From Trinickia terrae (GTDB lineage: Bacteria; Pseudomonadota; Gammaproteobacteria; Burkholderiales; Burkholderiaceae): DNA of 64,000 bases. Numbering within the stretch: position 1 is the first letter of the stretch; every line of letters begins with the position of its first letter. This document shows, one piece after another, positions 27,237 to 37,427 of this stretch. The DNA is taken from the NCBI RefSeq assembly GCF_005144415.1, contig NZ_SWJE01000004.1:1-64000 (forward strand). Reading direction: 5' to 3'. Under the pieces are notes generated by a model that was given only the letters and a program-made list of their open reading frames with translations, was not told the DNA's origin and did not search any database. The position numbers and the translations under genes are program-made.

Positions 27237-28034
27237 ATGCGCTATGAAGCCATCCTGCTGGAACAGGACGATACGACTGCAATCCTCACCCTCAACCAGC
27301 CGGCGAGTCGCAACGGATTGACGGCGCATCTGCAGGACGAGGTGCTCGATGCACTCGATCACCTCTCGCAGCAGGGCGACGCGCGAGCGCTGATTGTCAC
27401 CGGAGCCGGCAACTCGTTTTGCTCCGGCGCCGATCTGGCACACCTGGATACGGGAAGCGGTGGTTCGCTTGGTCAATCCGTCGCGCAGATCATGGAGGAC
27501 CTGTCAAATCCGCTGATCCTCGCATTGCAGAACATGCCGATTCCTGTCGTTGCGGCGGTCAACGGCGCAGCGGCGGGTGCTGGTGTGGGCATCGCGCTGG
27601 CGGCGGATATCGTCATCGCGGGGCGTTCAGCCTTTTTCCTCTCCAACTTCCTGCCGCGTCTCGGCATCGTGCCGGACATGGGCACCACCTGGTTTCTGCC
27701 GCAACGTGTGGGTCGTGCGCGCGCCATGGGTCTCATGCTGCTCGGCGATCGCCTGCCGGCCGAAAAGGCTGCGGAATGGGGGCTGATCTGGTCATGTGTC
27801 GATGACCGCATGCTCATGAATGAAGCGCGCGGGATGGCGGCCCGTCTCGCTAGTGCGCCTTCTCATGCGGTGTCCGAAGCGCGTCGGGCACTCGATAAGG
27901 CAGGCAGCCAGGACCTCGCCGCGCAGCTCGAATATGAAAAGGAGCGGCAAGGAGAACTTCTCGATCTGCCGTCCTTTCGCGAGGGCGTCCAGGCCTTTCT
28001 CGAGAAGCGAGAGCCGGTGTTCCAGCGGACATGA
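27237..28034 (+). CDS. Enoyl-CoA hydratase/isomerase family protein
   Basis: A 265-residue crotonase. LTLNQPASRNGLTAHLQDEV, NSFCSGADLAHLDTG (first oxyanion hole), NGAAAGAGVGIALAADIVIA (second) and LPRLGIVPDMGTTWFLPQRV are complete. The catalytic-type position after LGIVPD is Met/Gly rather than the Glu of classical hydratases, as in PaaG-type isomerases, so isomerase or hydratase activity is possible. It starts ten bases after the SDR stop and looks co-transcribed. Confidence 0.85.
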   Translation: MRYEAILLEQDDTTAILTLNQPASRNGLTAHLQDEVLDALDHLSQQGDARALIVTGAGNSFCSGADLAHLDTGSGGSLGQSVAQIMEDLSNPLILALQNMPIPVVAAVNGAAAGAGVGIALAADIVIAGRSAFFLSNFLPRLGIVPDMGTTWFLPQRVGRARAMGLMLLGDRLPAEKAAEWGLIWSCVDDRMLMNEARGMAARLASAPSHAVSEARRALDKAGSQDLAAQLEYEKERQGELLDLPSFREGVQAFLEKREPVFQRT

Positions 28035-28052
28035 CCCGTTACGAGGACAGCC

Positions 28053-28234
28053 GTGAGCAATCTGACGTGCGGCGAAATGCGCGTGGAACGTATCGGCGGC
28101 GGGCAATCCAATCCGACATTTTTGTCAGCTTCAACTGCCGGGAAATGGTGTTGCGTACCCTCGGTGTCCTCCACGACATTGGCTTCGACCGGCTTGCCAT
28201 CGACGATCTGAAGCAAAAAGGCGTGCTTGGCTGA
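28053..28234 (+). pseudogene. Fusion remnant: APH-type phosphotransferase start + CaiB/BaiF CoA-transferase end
   Basis: From the GTG at 28,053 one frame reads MRVERIGGGQSNPTFLSAS, the typical opening of ACAD10-like aminoglycoside-phosphotransferase-fold proteins in beta-oxidation clusters. In another frame the last 30 codons (VLHDIGFDRLAIDDLKQKGV) resemble the C-terminus of class III CoA-transferases. Everything between is missing. It looks like a large deletion that fused the ends of two neighbouring genes; the short length makes both identities tentative. Confidence 0.45.
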
Positions 28235-28339
28235 AGCCGTGCCGCAAATCGTCCTTTAGGACGAGCCGGAAAGCGTGCGAAAGGTCAAGAATGCCAATTC
28301 AATCTCAATGTTTGCCAATCTTTTTGATAAGGAAGCAAC

Positions 28340-29521
28340 ATGGCTGAAGCCTATATCGTCGCTGCTGTGCGCACGGCCGGAGGCCGTCGCGGGGGAAAAC
28401 TCGCTGGTTGGCACCCGGTCGACCTTGCCGCACAAGTGCTCGATACGCTAATCGATCTCAGCGGCGTGGATCCCGCCATGGTGGATGATGTCATCATGGG
28501 CTGCGTGAGCCAGGTGGGCGAGCAATCGACCAATGTGGCGCGCAATGCGGTGCTTGCGTCCCGGCTACCGGAGTCCGTTCCGGGCACTTCCGTCGATCGA
28601 CAGTGCGGTTCTTCGCAGCAGGCCTTGCACTTCGCGGCGCAGGCGGTGATGTCGGGCACCATGGATTGCGTGATCGCCGCCGGGGTGGAGAGCATGACGC
28701 GCGTGCCGATGTTCACGCCCAGTGCGTTGCCGCAGAAGAACGGCATGGGCTTTTACATGAGTCCGCAGATCCGCACCCGCTATCCGGACATCGGCGAGTT
28801 CAGCCAGTTCACGGGTGCCGAGATGATGGCGAAAAAATACGGCCTGTCGAAGGATGCGCTGGACCAGTATGCATTGGACAGCCATCGGCGCGCGACGATC
28901 GCCACTCGCGAGGGGCTGTTTAAAGACGAAATCCTGCCGGTCGAAGTGCGACTCGCCGACGGTACGAAGAGCGGCGAAATGCACGTGTCCGATGAAGGGG
29001 TTCGCTTCGATGCGACGATCGAAGGCATCCAGAGCGTCAAGCCGCTGCAGGAGGGCGGCATCATTACTGCGGCCAACGCCAGCCAGATCTGTGACGGCGC
29101 GACCGGTGTCATGGTGGTCAACGAAAAAGCGCTGAAATCGATGGGAATCGCGCCGATGGCGCGCATCCATCACCTGTCAATGATCGGCCATGATCCGGTG
29201 ATCATGCTGGAGGCGCCTATTCCGGCTACCCAGCTGGCGCTCAAGAGGGCCGGACTGACGATCGACGACATCGACCTCTTCGAAGTCAACGAAGCGTTCG
29301 CGTCGGTACCGCTGGCCTGGTTGCAGGCAACCGGTGCCGATCCGTCTCGCTTGAACGTTCATGGCGGCGCCATAGCGCTGGGCCATCCACTCGGCGCGTC
29401 GGGTACCAAGCTGATGACGACGCTGCTTTATGCGCTTAAGCGTCGAAGCAAGCGTTTCGGGTTACAGACGATGTGTGAAGGCGGCGGAATGGCAAATGTT
29501 GCCATCATCGAACGGCTGTAG
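28340..29521 (+). CDS. Thiolase (acetyl-CoA C-acyltransferase)
   Basis: 393 residues, full length for the family. The acyl-accepting Cys is in SVDRQCGSSQQALHFAAQ, the His in NVHGGAIALGHPLGASG, and the final catalytic segment is MCEGGGMANVAIIERL, where many thiolases have CIGGGMG. The CEGGG variant is common in degradative thiolases. It releases acetyl-CoA from 3-ketoacyl-CoA, the last beta-oxidation step. An AAGGAAG site precedes the ATG. Confidence 0.9.
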   Translation: MAEAYIVAAVRTAGGRRGGKLAGWHPVDLAAQVLDTLIDLSGVDPAMVDDVIMGCVSQVGEQSTNVARNAVLASRLPESVPGTSVDRQCGSSQQALHFAAQAVMSGTMDCVIAAGVESMTRVPMFTPSALPQKNGMGFYMSPQIRTRYPDIGEFSQFTGAEMMAKKYGLSKDALDQYALDSHRRATIATREGLFKDEILPVEVRLADGTKSGEMHVSDEGVRFDATIEGIQSVKPLQEGGIITAANASQICDGATGVMVVNEKALKSMGIAPMARIHHLSMIGHDPVIMLEAPIPATQLALKRAGLTIDDIDLFEVNEAFASVPLAWLQATGADPSRLNVHGGAIALGHPLGASGTKLMTTLLYALKRRSKRFGLQTMCEGGGMANVAIIERL

Positions 29522-29750
29522 GGACATCCGCCTTTCAAACAAGCGGGCTGACAGGATACGTCACGCAACATGCAGCTCGACCTTGTCGAATGGGACCTCC
29601 GCGGCGCCGTCGCACCCGTGCAGATCTAGGTTAGCTGCATGCACGCAACGTAAGCGGTGACTAAATAGTCGAGTGCGAAACAGTAGTTGCGGCGGGCTTG
29701 ATCCGCCGCCAAGCTATTGGTTTGCGACTGACAGAAGAAACGGAGACAAC
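29522..29750. other. Short gap with a GC-rich hairpin
   Basis: 229 bases with no gene. GCGGCGGGCTTGATCCGCCG near 29,690-29,710 can form an 8-bp hairpin but has no T-run, so I do not call it a terminator. GGAGA before 29,751 serves the ligase. Confidence 0.4.
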
Positions 29751-31322
29751 ATGGGCCAACCAAGCTTCAGTGCCGCTATTGCGTGTCTTGCTCGGGCGAT
29801 GCCGGATCAGATCGCTTTTCGTACGCCGCTGCGTAGTCTGAGTTTTAGGGAAGTCGATCTAGAGACAAACAGAATCGCCAACGCGCTGACTAGTCTCGGC
29901 ATACAGAAGGGGAACCGTGTTGCCTGTTTGACCCGACAGATGGCCGAGTGCTCGCTCCTCGTCATAGCAGCGCAGAAGATCGGCGCGGTATGCATGCCAG
30001 TAAACTGGCGTCTAGCGTCACTGGAAGTCGAATACGTTGTGAACCACGGTGAAGCACGATTCATGATGGCCGACGCTGAGTTTCTCGATACGGTTGAGTC
30101 AATCACGACACCAATGGTGGTAAAGATGGTATCGACACTTCCTGTTGACGGACGGGAATCGTTGGGTCAGTGGAGCAGTGCCTTTCCCGACCTTGCTTCG
30201 GCGTATGAGGCAGACCCGCAAGATGCTGCGCTGCAGATCTACTCATCTGGTACCACAGGGCGGCCAAAGGGCGTGGAGCTGTCGCATCGGAACCTGATCG
30301 GCATGTGCGAAACAATAGGCGACGCGTACGGATATGCGGAGGGCCCTAGCGTAACGCTGAACGTCTCGCCTACGTTTCATATTGGGGGCTTGGGACTATC
30401 CCTCCTCGCACTGTATGCGGGTGGAGCCACGGTCACCTTACCGGATTTCAATCCGCAGCAAGTCGCCGCTGCCTTCTCTGAGCATGGCATCACTCACAGC
30501 TTCCTCGTACCCGCGATGATCCATATCCTGCTACAAGTGCCAGGTGTGGAGGAAAACGATTTCTCCTCTCTCAGGGTGATTGGCTACGGCGCCGCGCCGA
30601 TCACCGAGAAAGTTCTGACGGATGCGCTTCGCGTATTCCGCTGCAAGTTCGTCCAGAACTACGGATTGACCGAAACCGCTGGCACCGTTGTTGCACTGAT
30701 GCCAGAAGACCACGATCCTGGTGGTCCGCGCGCCCACTTGCTGCGCGCAGCCGGCAAGCCCTGCGATGGCACCCGGCTACGCATCGTGGATACTGGGAGC
30801 GGTAAAGATTTGCCTGAAGGACAGATCGGCGAAATCTGGATTCATTCGCCGCAGAATATGATCGGATACTGGCGCGACGAGAAGGCGACGCGTGACGCGT
30901 TTCCGGAAGGGAAGGATGGCGAAACCGGTTGGCTCCGAACCGGCGATGCTGGATTGTTGCGCGATGGGTATTTGTCCATCGAGGATCGGATCAAGGACAT
31001 GATCATTTCAGGTGGAGAGAACATCTACCCGATCGAAGTAGAAAACGTTCTGATGAATCACCCTGCAATACTCGACTGCGCAGTAATCGGCGTACCGGAT
31101 GAAATTTGGGGCGAGACTGTCAAAGCCTGTATCGTGCCGCGGCCAGGAAGCGGAATCGATGAGAAGGACGTTATCGAATTCTGCCGTGCCCGCCTTGCGC
31201 ATTACAAGTGCCCGCGCTCCGTTGACGTGGTGCACACTCTCCCGCGAAACCCGACCGGCAAACTGTTGAAAAATGTACTTCGAGAGCCTTATTGGGCGGG
31301 CAAGACGCGCGCCGTGAATTGA
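29751..31322 (+). CDS. AMP-forming acyl-CoA synthetase
   Basis: From the ATG at 29,751, which has a GGAGA site seven bases upstream, the protein has 523 residues; a longer 549-residue frame has no ribosome site. The adenylate-forming motifs are complete: YSSGTTGRPKGVELSHRN (A3), NYGLTETAG (A5), WLRTGDAGLLRDGYLSIEDR (A7) and the acceptor Lys in PRNPTGKLLKNVL (A10). It activates a carboxylic acid to its CoA ester and is the natural entry step for this cluster. The substrate is not evident. Confidence 0.88.
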   Translation: MGQPSFSAAIACLARAMPDQIAFRTPLRSLSFREVDLETNRIANALTSLGIQKGNRVACLTRQMAECSLLVIAAQKIGAVCMPVNWRLASLEVEYVVNHGEARFMMADAEFLDTVESITTPMVVKMVSTLPVDGRESLGQWSSAFPDLASAYEADPQDAALQIYSSGTTGRPKGVELSHRNLIGMCETIGDAYGYAEGPSVTLNVSPTFHIGGLGLSLLALYAGGATVTLPDFNPQQVAAAFSEHGITHSFLVPAMIHILLQVPGVEENDFSSLRVIGYGAAPITEKVLTDALRVFRCKFVQNYGLTETAGTVVALMPEDHDPGGPRAHLLRAAGKPCDGTRLRIVDTGSGKDLPEGQIGEIWIHSPQNMIGYWRDEKATRDAFPEGKDGETGWLRTGDAGLLRDGYLSIEDRIKDMIISGGENIYPIEVENVLMNHPAILDCAVIGVPDEIWGETVKACIVPRPGSGIDEKDVIEFCRARLAHYKCPRSVDVVHTLPRNPTGKLLKNVLREPYWAGKTRAVN

Positions 31323-31655
31323 CGAATGCTTTGGTCTCGGCGCGATCTTGGCAATTTCGATTGCGGCTGTTATGAAAGAGCATTGACAGGGCTGTCAACG
31401 ACGACGTGGAAGTAATTCGCAGAGGTTCGTATCAACGGCGCGATTATCAGATCGACCGTAGGATTCGTCACGCAACGGCCCTCCCGCGAGACTTTTTGAT
31501 CACAGAGAGCATCGGCGATGTTGATGGAAAGACGTGTACGAAGAGTGACCCGACGGATAGACACCCCATCGACGCCGGAAGTCAGTCTTCGCAAGAAAAG
31601 GGGGGCAACTTCCTGTCGTGAACGCTCAATCCTGAGATTCGACTAAATAATTGGT
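31323..31655. other. Gap with possible decayed reading frame
   Basis: 333 bases. A plus-strand frame from about 31,400 reads VEVIRRGSYQRRDYQIDRRI and RHATALPRDFLITESIGDVD, which looks protein-like but stops after 71 codons and fits no family I can name. Given the broken genes on either side it may be another remnant. Confidence 0.4.
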
Positions 31656-31682
31656 TTGGTGATGTATTTTCAGGAAATCGTC

Positions 31683-32184
31683 ATGGATTTTTGGTTTTCA
31701 ACAGATGCCATTGCCATGCAGGATACGTTGAAGCGATTCATGAACCGACATGTGCTGCCGGCAAATCGTGGGTGGCATCGTCTGGCTGAAGGCGGCATCT
31801 ATCCGCTCGACGTGATCGAGTCGCTCAAGAATTTGGCCAAGGAAGCTGGCCTTTGGAACATGTTTCTGCCCTTGCTGGGTGACGGCGAACCCGGGACGCG
31901 TATGAGCAACCTCGACTACGTGGCGATAGCTGAGATTATGGGCCGGGTCCCCTGGACGTCGGAGGCCTTCAACTGCAATGCGCCGGACACCGGCAACATG
32001 GAGCTGCTGCACATGTTCGCAACATCCGAACAGAGGGAGTGCTGGCTCAAGTCGCGCAATGCATTTTGTCGACGGGTCGGATGAAGTCCATTTGCGAGTG
32101 GTGGCCCGCAGCGAGCTCGGCGACGCCCAGGCAAACCGAGGGGCCACGTTGGCCTATTATTTGTTCCCGGAGGAGGTTGCATGA
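31683..32184 (+). pseudogene. Acyl-CoA dehydrogenase (ACAD10/11-like), central deletion
   Basis: The N-terminus (MDFWFSTDAIAMQDTLKRFM; AEIMGRVPWTSEAFNCNAPD) is that of ACAD10/11-type dehydrogenases, ending at SEQRECWLKSRNAF near 32,070. A shifted frame then gives VDGSDEVHLRVVARSELG and the end LAYYLFPEEVA; D-G-P/S-D-E-V-H is the C-terminal hallmark of the same family. Roughly 250 residues with the FAD site and catalytic Glu are gone. Its last codons overlap the next start (ATGA), as in an intact operon. Confidence 0.85.
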
Positions 32185-32972
32185 GCATCCATGACGTCGA
32201 TGCCCCACTGCGTTACTGGCGCGACGGCGCAATCGCACACATCCGGTTCAATCGCCCAGCGGCCTTGAATGCGATCGACGTTTTGACCGCAGAGGGCTTT
32301 CTCGCCGCTTGTCAGGCGGCCGCCGACGACGAGGACGTACGAGTTGTGGTGATCAGCGGCGAGGGCCGCGCGTTCATCGCAGGTGGGGACCTAGCGGCAA
32401 TAAAAGAGAGCCCGGTTGCTACCGCACGGGCATTGATTGGTCCGATGCACAACGGTATCGCCTTGCTGGCCGCGATGGATGCGCCCGTCCTGGCCAGCCT
32501 GCACGGTGCCGTAGCAGGCGGTGGCCTCGGAGTTGCGCTTGCAGCAGACCTTGCTATCGCTGCGGAAGACACTCGCTTCAGTTTTGCCTACGTCAACATT
32601 GGTACGAGCTCCGATTGTTCGACATCCTGGGCACTCCCCCGGCTTGTCGGCATGCGCAAGGCCATGGGAATGGCGCTGCTGGGGGAAACCCTTGATGCGG
32701 CGGAGGCATTGAGGATTGGACTGGTCAACCGTGTGGTGTCAGCCGACGCGTTGTCGGATGAGACCGGCAAGCTTGCTCGAATCCTCGCAGAAGGTCCGAC
32801 GCTCGCGCTGGGCAGTCTGAAACGATTGGTTCGTGATGCATTCAGTCGCGACCTGCACGGGCAACTGGATGCGGAAGCGGTTGCATTTGCCGCGTGTGCC
32901 GGCACCGCTGACTTCGCCGAGGGAGTGGCCGCGTTCTTCGAGAGGCGCCCGGCACGGTACCGAGGTAGATGA
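32181..32972 (+). CDS. Enoyl-CoA hydratase/isomerase family protein
   Basis: 263 residues. IRFNRPAALNAIDVLTAEGF, GRAFIAGGDLAAIKES (first oxyanion hole) and HGAVAGGGLGVALAADLAIA (second) are complete; the following FAYVNIGTSSDCSTSWALPR lacks the second catalytic Glu of classical hydratases, as in several isomerases and thioesterase-like crotonases. It overlaps the end of a broken acyl-CoA dehydrogenase, so its transcript survives though its partner is lost. Confidence 0.85.
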   Translation: MSIHDVDAPLRYWRDGAIAHIRFNRPAALNAIDVLTAEGFLAACQAAADDEDVRVVVISGEGRAFIAGGDLAAIKESPVATARALIGPMHNGIALLAAMDAPVLASLHGAVAGGGLGVALAADLAIAAEDTRFSFAYVNIGTSSDCSTSWALPRLVGMRKAMGMALLGETLDAAEALRIGLVNRVVSADALSDETGKLARILAEGPTLALGSLKRLVRDAFSRDLHGQLDAEAVAFAACAGTADFAEGVAAFFERRPARYRGR

Positions 32973-33255
32973 GGATCGGAGCGACACGGATAGGAAAGCA
33001 AGGTAGGCCGACGAATCAGGAACGCTCAGCCAACACGCCTATGGCCTCCTAGTGGACCGGTTTTCGGACGTTATTGAAAGATCCGGACAATTCGGTTGTT
33101 TCTAAAGCCGGTTGATATACGACTCGCGTATGCGGACGCCTTGTACTCGGTGCCGAAAGCCGCACAGTAATCGCTTCCGCGACGCATCTGCAAAGGTGGA
33201 CGATGGCGGCCAATTTTGATGGCGCAGGCGCGTCGTCAGTCACGAGGGATACGAA

Positions 33256-34416
33256 GTGCAGAAATTCATCTTCACGATCAGACTCAAGTTGTTGCTTGCG
33301 TTCGGCACCTTGGCAACGCTGATGTTCATCGTCGGACTCGCGGCGGTTATCGCGCTATGCCGCCTCGACGCGAACGCGGTTTCCTCATACCGCTCGTCCC
33401 TGACGAGTCTGATTGCGGTGGCCTCAATGGGATGTGCCGTCGCGATCTATTGTGGTCTCCATTTGCACCGTGTCGTATGCGGTGGGATGAACCGCGTCGT
33501 AAGGATTTTTGAGGAGATTGCGACAACTCTCGACTTGTCAAAGCGGTCTTCGAGTCCGCGCATGGACGAGTTCGGTCGCGCAGCCGTCGCGTTCGACAAG
33601 CTGATGCGTCGTGTAGAAGAGACCATGTGCGCGGTGCATTTATCGACTGATTCCGTCATCACCTCCACGCAAGAAATTGCAGCTGGGAACCTTGATCTTT
33701 CTACACGTACAGAAGAACAAGCTGCCTCGCTGGAGGAGACCGCGTCCAGCATGACGCAATTGACTGAGACGGTGAAGCAGAACGCCGACAATGCGCGTCA
33801 GGCAAATGCACTGGCCACGAACGCCACGGAAATCGCGAGTACAGGCGGCGATGTCGTTCAAGCCATGGTTGCCACCATTGAGCGAATCAACGGCAGCTCC
33901 AACAAGATCTCCGAAATCACGGGCGTGATTGAAGGGATTGCGTTCCAAACAAACATTCTTGCGCTCAATGCCGCGGTAGAAGCGGCTCGAGCTGGCGAAC
34001 AAGGAAGGGGCTTCGCGGTTGTGGCCAGTGAGGTTCGCAGCCTGGCTCAGCGATCTGCATCTGCGGCTAAGGAAATCAAGGACCTCATTGCCTCATCCGT
34101 AGCAACGATTCAGAATGGCTCGCAACAGGCCATCGAAGCTAGCGCTGCAATGGGTGAGATCAAAAGTGCTATCAAGCGTGTCTCCGAAATCGTCGGTGAA
34201 ATCGCTGGTGCGTCGGACGAGCAAAGTCGTGGCATAGAACAGGTCAACCAGGCCGTCCATCAGATGGACCAGGTGACGCAGCAGAATGCGGCGCTGGTCG
34301 AGCAGGCGGCAGCGGTGGCTCAGTCGCTCGAGAACCAGGCAGCCAAACTAAAGATGGCTGTTTCGTCATTCAAGCTTGCTGATACAACGGGTTTCGCGGT
34401 AGCAATCGACATGTAG
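33256..34416 (+). CDS. Methyl-accepting chemotaxis protein without a periplasmic sensor domain
   Basis: 386 residues from a GTG start. Helix 1 is about residues 10-34 and helix 2 about 49-70; the loop between them is only some 14 residues ([14 protein letters not shown]), whereas Tsr/Tar-type receptors have about 150. A HAMP-like region follows, then a full signalling domain with the hairpin tip [20 protein letters not shown]. It should bind CheW/CheA but cannot sense ligands in the usual way; an energy or cytoplasmic cue, or partner receptors, may drive it. The C-terminus lacks a CheR-binding NWETF-like pentapeptide. Confidence 0.85.
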   Translation: MQKFIFTIRLKLLLAFGTLATLMFIVGLAAVIALCRLDANAVSSYRSSLTSLIAVASMGCAVAIYCGLHLHRVVCGGMNRVVRIFEEIATTLDLSKRSSSPRMDEFGRAAVAFDKLMRRVEETMCAVHLSTDSVITSTQEIAAGNLDLSTRTEEQAASLEETASSMTQLTETVKQNADNARQANALATNATEIASTGGDVVQAMVATIERINGSSNKISEITGVIEGIAFQTNILALNAAVEAARAGEQGRGFAVVASEVRSLAQRSASAAKEIKDLIASSVATIQNGSQQAIEASAAMGEIKSAIKRVSEIVGEIAGASDEQSRGIEQVNQAVHQMDQVTQQNAALVEQAAAVAQSLENQAAKLKMAVSSFKLADTTGFAVAIDM

Positions 34417-34656
34417 CCCTCCCAGCGCCCTCATAGGCAAATGCTGGACACCGACTTGGGAACGCCTATTAGCGTTCAAGTTTTCTGGAATCGACGGTTG
34501 TTGGTGGACAGTCATCGCAAGATGGCTCGAGTGGAAAAACCTGGATGACTACTTGGTCGACCGAGCCCCGAAGCCATGGTGGCCGGAAAAGGTGGTTTGA
34601 AGCGTACCGGTCGATTGGCGACCTAAGCCTGTGGGTTCGTCGTTCGCCGACCGGCG

Positions 34657-34732
34657 TCAGAAGAGCGTCCTGTTGCTCGACGGAACATCCCCGGCGTCAG
34701 GCTTGGTCTTCGGCGGCTTTGGCGCCGGTATT
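34657..34732 (-). pseudogene. Detached C-terminal tail of the SRAP (YedK-like) gene
   Basis: Read on the minus strand from 34,732 in the frame of the SRAP fragment that ends at 43,391, this stretch gives [20 protein letters not shown] and three more residues before a TGA at 34,657-34,659. A proline/lysine-rich tail after EPAP-like residues is normal for SRAP proteins. It is adjacent to the left breakpoint of the proposed inversion. Confidence 0.6.
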
Positions 34733-35487
34733 CATTATCAGATGCACCTCCAGGTAAGACGGCACGCTGGCTTCGATGGTGCGCAGAAAGCGCACAAATT
34801 CGCTGCTGCGATGGCGCCGATGTACCTCGCCGATGACTTCACCAGTAGCGATGTCCAGCGCCGCGAACAGGGTGGTCGTACCGTGGCGCATGTAATCGTG
34901 GGTACGCCGCTCAGGGATGCCGGGCGCCAACGGCAACATGGGTTGCGTGCGATCGAGCGCCTGAATCTGGCTCTTCTCGTCCGCGCACAGCACCATGGCC
35001 TTGAGCGGCGGGTCCAGGTAAAGCCCGACGATATCTCGCACCCTGTCGACGAACATCGGATCGCCGGAGAGCTTGAACGTTTCCCGCCGATGCGGTTGCA
35101 AGCCAAAAGCACGCCAGATTCGTGTGACCGCCGTCTGCGACAATTTCATTTCGCGAGCGATCGTGCGCGTGCTCCAGTGATTCGCTCCGACAGGCACGGA
35201 CTCGAGCGTCTTAGCGATGACCGCATCGACGCGTGCGTCATCAATCGTCCTCGGTGCACCGGGCCGTGGTGCATCGAGCAAGCCGCCCACGCGATGAATC
35301 ACGAACCGCGCCCGCCACTTCGAAACCGTTTGCTGTGTGACCCGCTGTTTCGCCGCAACTGTTTTGTTGTTCATGCCATCGGCACAGGTCAACACGATGC
35401 GCGCCCGCAATGCCAAGGCCTGCGCGGTTTTGCGTCGCATCGTCAGCGCTTGCAGGTCTTCGCGCTCCGAATCGCTCAGCAGGAGTT
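34733..35487 (-). pseudogene. IS630-family transposase, N-terminal two thirds
   Basis: The frame begins within the family N-terminus ([20 protein letters not shown]) at the junction with an IS5-type element, so the very first codons are lost. The HTH ([19 protein letters not shown]) and the first DDE Asp in [20 protein letters not shown] are present. It stops at LEVHLIM, exactly where the second Asp motif (DNYxTHK) should follow. That missing part, starting NYGTHKT, is at 43,392 on the other strand. Confidence 0.88.
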
Positions 35488-36443
35488 ATGACGGACTACC
35501 CCCATGAATCGACCGCAGCCGGTTTCGCGCGATCGCCAGATTCGCCAAGGCGAACAGACTGAACAGTTGCGCCGTGTTCTTGAGCAGCCCCTTGTAGCGT
35601 ACCTTGCGATGACGGAACAGGTTCTTGACGACATGAAACGGATGCTCGACCCACGCGCGGATTTGCGCCTTGGTTCGCTCGAGCGAGATCACCAGATCCT
35701 TCAGCGCACCGTCCTGCGTCGCCGAACGCTTCTTGCTCGTGACCGTGCAACAACAGCGCGTGCGCTTGCGAAACATCCGGCATGTTGGCGGACGTGCCGA
35801 CCACGCTGTGAACCAGCCTCGAATCGGCATCGACGCAGATGTGCGCCTTCATGCCGAAGTGCCACTCGTTGCCTTTCTTCGTTTGATGCATGTCCGGATC
35901 GCGACGCTTCTCGGCGTTCTTGGTCGACGGCGGCGCTTCGATGATCGTCGCATCGACCAGCGTGCCTTCCTTCATCATCAGCCCGCGTTCGCACAGCGAG
36001 ATGCCAATCTCGCCGAACAGCTTGCGTGCAGGTCATGTTCGAGAAGCAGGCGCCGGAATTTCAGCAGCGTGGTCGCATCCGGCACGTTCTCGACGGCCAA
36101 ATCAATCCCGGCAAACGCCTGCATCGCGATGCTGTCGTACGGCGCATCCTCCCCCTTCGTCGGACAGGCTGTACCACTGCTGCAGGAAGTAGATTCGAAG
36201 CATCCGCTCCAGACCGATCGGCGGGCAGCCGCGAGCTCCCTTCGGGTAGTATGGCTCGATTGCCGTCAGCAATCGCGACCACGGCACGAGCTTCTCCATC
36301 TCGTCCAGGAAACGCTGACGCCGGGTTACGCGCTTCTTGCCCACGCTTTCCGCTTCCGCAAAGCTCATTTGCCGTTTCATCGTCGTGGGTTCGTTCCATG
36401 AACTATCTTCTACAACGTCCTTGGCCGCGTCGGTGATGACCAC
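35488..36443 (-). pseudogene. IS5-family transposase with several frameshifts
   Basis: The parts of one IS5-type transposase lie in order on the minus strand but in changing frames: MKRQMSFAEAESVGKKRVTR and YYPKGARGCPPIGLERMLRI; then SIAMQAFAGIDLAVENVPDA; then [17 protein letters not shown] (DDE Asp region) and [20 protein letters not shown]; then [20 protein letters not shown] and the ending [20 protein letters not shown]. At least three frameshifts are needed, so it is inactive. Terminal repeats were not identified. Confidence 0.8.
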
Positions 36444-36542
36444 CGAGCCAGATAAATCAGCATTTCCCTAAAGCACGCGCGCCCGACCGGCAGTCGTCCT
36501 GACTGTGCTCTGCGTCGTCAACTGAGAGTTCGCGCTTACGAT

Positions 36543-37379
36543 TCAAATACTCAGTTTTGTTAAATGTTCAGGAGGTGTGGCGGCATTACCAAATCTGAAG
36601 CTTGCGGCCGCCACGCCGCCAAGAATATCGCGCTCCCGGTAGACGCATGTCGCCGGCTCTTCCTCAGCGGCCCCAAGCGCGACCATCAAAGGTATCAGGT
36701 GCTCTTCCCGTGGATGCGCGTCACGAGCCGCCGGCGCAGAAATCCAGTCCACCAGGCGCGCCACCCGTTCGACGCCCCTGAAGCCATTAAGACTCTCGTA
36801 CAACCAGCGGTCGAAGCTTTCCGATGGCACCTTGGCCAGGTGGCCCAGGCGGCGCAGGTTGTGGTAACTCATTCCGCTTGCCAGTATCAGGACCCCTTCA
36901 TCACGAAGGGGTGCCAGCGCCCGCCCAAGGGCGACATGCTGAGCCGCATCCAGGTTGCTTTTCAGCGACAATTGCACCACGGGCAAATCTGCATCGGGAT
37001 ACATCACCATCAATGGCACGTAGGCACCATGATCAAGCCCACGTTTTGTATCGAGCTGCGCCGAGATATCAGCGGATTCGAGAAGGTCGCGTACATGATT
37101 AGCCAGTTCGGGCAATCCCCTTGCCGGGTAGGAAAGTTGGTATGCCGACGCTGGAAATCCGAAGAAATCGTAAATAGGTTTCAACTGGGTGGCCACCGTC
37201 AGGCTGAAATCAGGCTCCTCCCAATGGGCAGATATTACAAGTATCGCGCGGGGCCGGACACCGAGTTGGCGCGGAATATCCTGCAATGACTGCTCCAGCC
37301 GCGCCATCGCGCCTTGAAGGTGCGGCATAACTGGCCACGGGCCTGGGCCGTGAGAGATGAAGTATGTCGGCAAGCCCAT
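36543..37379 (-). CDS. DODA-type (YgiD-like) class III extradiol dioxygenase
   Basis: 278 residues. The metal and active-site His residues are in FISHGPGP near residue 10, VISAHWEEPDFSL near 52, RGLDHGAYVPL, and HPREEHLIPLMVALGAA. This is the 4,5-DOPA-extradiol dioxygenase family (LigB superfamily, zinc or iron), whose members open DOPA or other catechols. A DoxX gene follows upstream on the same strand and a LysR gene faces both, a common arrangement for small inducible oxidative modules. Confidence 0.88.
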   Translation of the reverse strand: MGLPTYFISHGPGPWPVMPHLQGAMARLEQSLQDIPRQLGVRPRAILVISAHWEEPDFSLTVATQLKPIYDFFGFPASAYQLSYPARGLPELANHVRDLLESADISAQLDTKRGLDHGAYVPLMVMYPDADLPVVQLSLKSNLDAAQHVALGRALAPLRDEGVLILASGMSYHNLRRLGHLAKVPSESFDRWLYESLNGFRGVERVARLVDWISAPAARDAHPREEHLIPLMVALGAAEEEPATCVYRERDILGGVAAASFRFGNAATPPEHLTKLSI

Positions 37380-37427
37380 CGGTGGTTCCTTCGGGACAGC
37401 ACGTTGACTGGATGGGATGTCAGGTTT

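Noticed and set aside
29689-29711. GC-rich hairpin as a terminator after the thiolase
   Set aside because: No T-run follows and it is over 160 bases from the stop.
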